Below, piece after piece: positions 62,320 to 64,000 of a DNA stretch of 64,000 nt. Position numbers and translations under genes: made by a program. The stretch lies in NCBI RefSeq assembly GCF_001447155.2, contig NZ_CP014754.1, forward strand, positions 1,488,001-1,552,000. The letters run 5' to 3'. Numbering within the stretch: the stretch's first letter is position 1; every line of letters starts with the position of its first letter. Source of the DNA: Marinobacter sp. LQ44 (lineage in GTDB: Bacteria; Pseudomonadota; Gammaproteobacteria; Pseudomonadales; Oleiphilaceae). The notes beneath the pieces are model-generated. The model ran no database searches, was not told where the DNA came from, and worked only from the letters and a program-made list of their open reading frames with translations.

Positions 62320-64000
62320 ATGAAAGTTATTCGCTATGCGCTTTATGCCGTGATCGCCCTGATTGTGCTGGCGGTCGCCGCTGTTGCCATTGCCGTTGCC
62401 GTGATCAATCCGAATGATTACAAACCCCAGATTGAGGCTGCGGTTGAGAAACACACCAACCTGGATCTAATTCTGGAAGGCGACATTGGCTGGTCTTTCA
62501 TTCCTCTGGGCCTTGAGCTGAACGATGTCGAAGCAACTCTGGAAGGCGAGCGCCTGGTTGCGCTGGAGCGGCTGGTTGCCCAGATTGATTTCTGGTCACT
62601 GATTGCGATGGCGCCGCGGGTGAACACCTTCCTGCTGGATGGCCTGGATGCGCGGCTGGTGGTGAATGAACAAGGCGAAGGTAACTGGACGCGCATCATG
62701 CCCGAAGGTGAACCCGCCGAGGCGCCTGAACAGGCGGCAGCGGAGCCAGACACAGCATCCGAGGAAGCCGCAGGCGGCGAGATGCTCGACTTCAACGTTG
62801 AGAACATCGAAATCACCAACGCCCGGGTTCACTACAACGACCTGAGCACCGGCCAGTCCGTGACCCTGGAAGATTTCACGGTTTCCGCCAGCAACATCAC
62901 CCTGGGCTCGGAATTCCCCCTGGATATTCGCTTCAAGGTGGAAACCGCCCAACCGCAGTTTGCCGCTGATGGCAGCATCAGTGCCCGCGTGAACGCTAAT
63001 CAGGCCCTGAACGAATTTGCGGTATCCGGCCTCAAGGCAGTCTTTGACATGAACGGCGAACCGTTCGGCGGCAAATCCGTTAAGGCCGAAGTAGCCGGCT
63101 CGCTGCAGGCCAACCTGGAGCAGGAAACCGCCTCTCTGAACGACTTCACCGCCAGCCTGGCTAACCTGAAGCTGAGCACCAACCTGAATGTTCAAGGCTT
63201 TGGCGATCAGCCGGCACTGGATGGCCGCCTGGAGATTGCCAGCTTCTCGCTCAAGCAACTCCTGAGCAATCTGGGCCAGCCGGCGATAGAAACCGACGAT
63301 CCGGATGTGCTCAAAGCCATTGCACTGTCCACCAACCTTGGCGGCCAGCCGGGCACCGTTGCCCTGAGCGACCTGAAAATCACCCTGGATGACACCACCT
63401 TCAACGGCGGCGGCAGCTACAACCTGACCAACGGTGGGCTGACCTTCAACCTGCAGGGCGACAAGATCAACGCCGACCGTTACCTGCCGCCAGCCTCCGA
63501 TGAAGAAGAAGCTGCTCCACAGCAAGCCGCCGAAGCGGGCCCGGAAGGCGATCTGCTGCCACTGGAAACCCTTCGCGACCTGTTGCTGGATATCGATTTT
63601 GGCCTGGGCGAGCTGATCATCAGCAACCTGACTATCAACGAGATCAAGGCCAGCACCACCGCCAAAGACGGCCTGCTGCAAGTGGATGAGTTCAGCGGCA
63701 AACTCTATGACGGCAGCTTCGGCGCCAACGTCACCATCGATGCCCGCACAGACAACCCGAAATGGCGGGTTCGCTCTGATGTGACCAATGTAAAAACCTT
63801 GCCGTTGCTTACCGACCTTGCCGAAGTAGACATGCTATCTGGCGCGGCCAACCTGAAAGTGGCTGTCGACACCAACGGCAACCGCGTCTCTACCCTGCGC
63901 AGCAATGCCAAAGGCGAGATCAGCTTCAACTTGGCCGAGGGCATGCTGCGCAACATGAACCTGACACACATGGCCTGCCAGGGCATTGCGCTGGCCAACC
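62320..64000 (+). CDS. AsmA family protein (3' end beyond window)
   Basis: At least 560 aa, truncated at the right edge. One N-terminal TM helix (ALYAVIALIVLAVAAVAIAVAVI) anchors a periplasmic repetitive beta-rich domain, including NDYKPQIEAAVEKHTNLDLILEGDIGWSFIPLGLELND, the AsmA N-terminal signature. A Pro/Glu/Ala-rich linker (EPAEAPEQAAAEPDTASEEAAGG) is inserted after about residue 128, and a similar one (SDEEEAAPQQAAEAGPEG) near 390. AsmA proteins bridge inner and outer membranes in lipid transport. Upstream AAAGGA is 6 bp from the ATG. Confidence 0.88.
   Translation, partial: MKVIRYALYAVIALIVLAVAAVAIAVAVINPNDYKPQIEAAVEKHTNLDLILEGDIGWSFIPLGLELNDVEATLEGERLVALERLVAQIDFWSLIAMAPRVNTFLLDGLDARLVVNEQGEGNWTRIMPEGEPAEAPEQAAAEPDTASEEAAGGEMLDFNVENIEITNARVHYNDLSTGQSVTLEDFTVSASNITLGSEFPLDIRFKVETAQPQFAADGSISARVNANQALNEFAVSGLKAVFDMNGEPFGGKSVKAEVAGSLQANLEQETASLNDFTASLANLKLSTNLNVQGFGDQPALDGRLEIASFSLKQLLSNLGQPAIETDDPDVLKAIALSTNLGGQPGTVALSDLKITLDDTTFNGGGSYNLTNGGLTFNLQGDKINADRYLPPASDEEEAAPQQAAEAGPEGDLLPLETLRDLLLDIDFGLGELIISNLTINEIKASTTAKDGLLQVDEFSGKLYDGSFGANVTIDARTDNPKWRVRSDVTNVKTLPLLTDLAEVDMLSGAANLKVAVDTNGNRVSTLRSNAKGEISFNLAEGMLRNMNLTHMACQGIALAN

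Overview
The window looks like a chromosomal segment of a marine, moderately GC-rich gammaproteobacterium, most likely Marinobacter or a close relative. That is an inference from gene content and protein similarity recalled from memory: a complete SUF cluster, a secB/yibN/gpmI/envC/ctpA/yibQ block, a VolA-type lipase beside FadL, hisBHAF, and several nitrate/NO genes. No rRNA, tRNA, prophage or CRISPR array was seen. Both edges cut genes: a multicopper oxidase on the left and an AsmA-family gene on the right.

Layout. 1-4.4 kb is a metal-resistance block: a multicopper oxidase and a CopI-like cupredoxin, divergent from a response regulator/histidine kinase pair, then a CadR/PbrR-type MerR regulator with its operator and a CDF exporter. 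5.3-7.9 kb holds an AEC transporter, a heavily deleted nirE/nirN (heme d1) remnant still preceded by a perfect FNR/ANR/DNR box, and a Crp/Fnr regulator. 8.1-14.3 kb has a VolA-type lipoprotein lipase plus FadL pair, WrbA, a PAQR/hemolysin-III membrane protein behind a FabR-like palindrome, and a Yip1-type protein. 15-22.5 kb holds three different NarK-family transporters, a universal stress protein, and a group II intron lodged just behind a narK terminator. 22.5-31 kb has an EVE protein, a permease, a NavBac-type channel with a calcium-like filter, SirB2, NnrS, fabA-fabB, a stand-alone AraC HTH protein and trhP. 31.1-38.1 kb is the SUF operon (sufB C D S A T E) behind an IscR type-1 site. 38.1-41.4 kb has flgP-flgT and a TraF-like outer-membrane protein. 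41.5-45.2 kb has cca, a pteridine reductase, a thiolase and trmL. 45.1-52.1 kb is a complete heme-uptake operon with a Fur box. 52.2-58.5 kb is the secB-yibN / gpmI-envC-ctpA-yibQ block. 58.6-61.6 kb is hisBHAF, followed by an SRPBCC protein and AsmA.

How it fits together. The nitrate/NO genes (three NarK proteins, NnrS, the Crp/Fnr protein and several FNR-type boxes) with a gutted nirE-nirN fragment suggest a lineage that respires nitrate and has rearranged or lost part of a nir cluster here. The heme, SUF and CadR/copper genes form an iron- and metal-handling theme.

The most unusual structural signal is a family of five compound palindromes. Each has a shared core containing CTGTGAATACGTCC, an inner hairpin with apex CATCC(A/C)TG, and outer arms that differ from copy to copy but pair almost perfectly within each copy. 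Four of the five sit in the trhP-suf region or within suf and his operons. A second, unrelated palindrome type (GCCACGGAC...) occurs twice.
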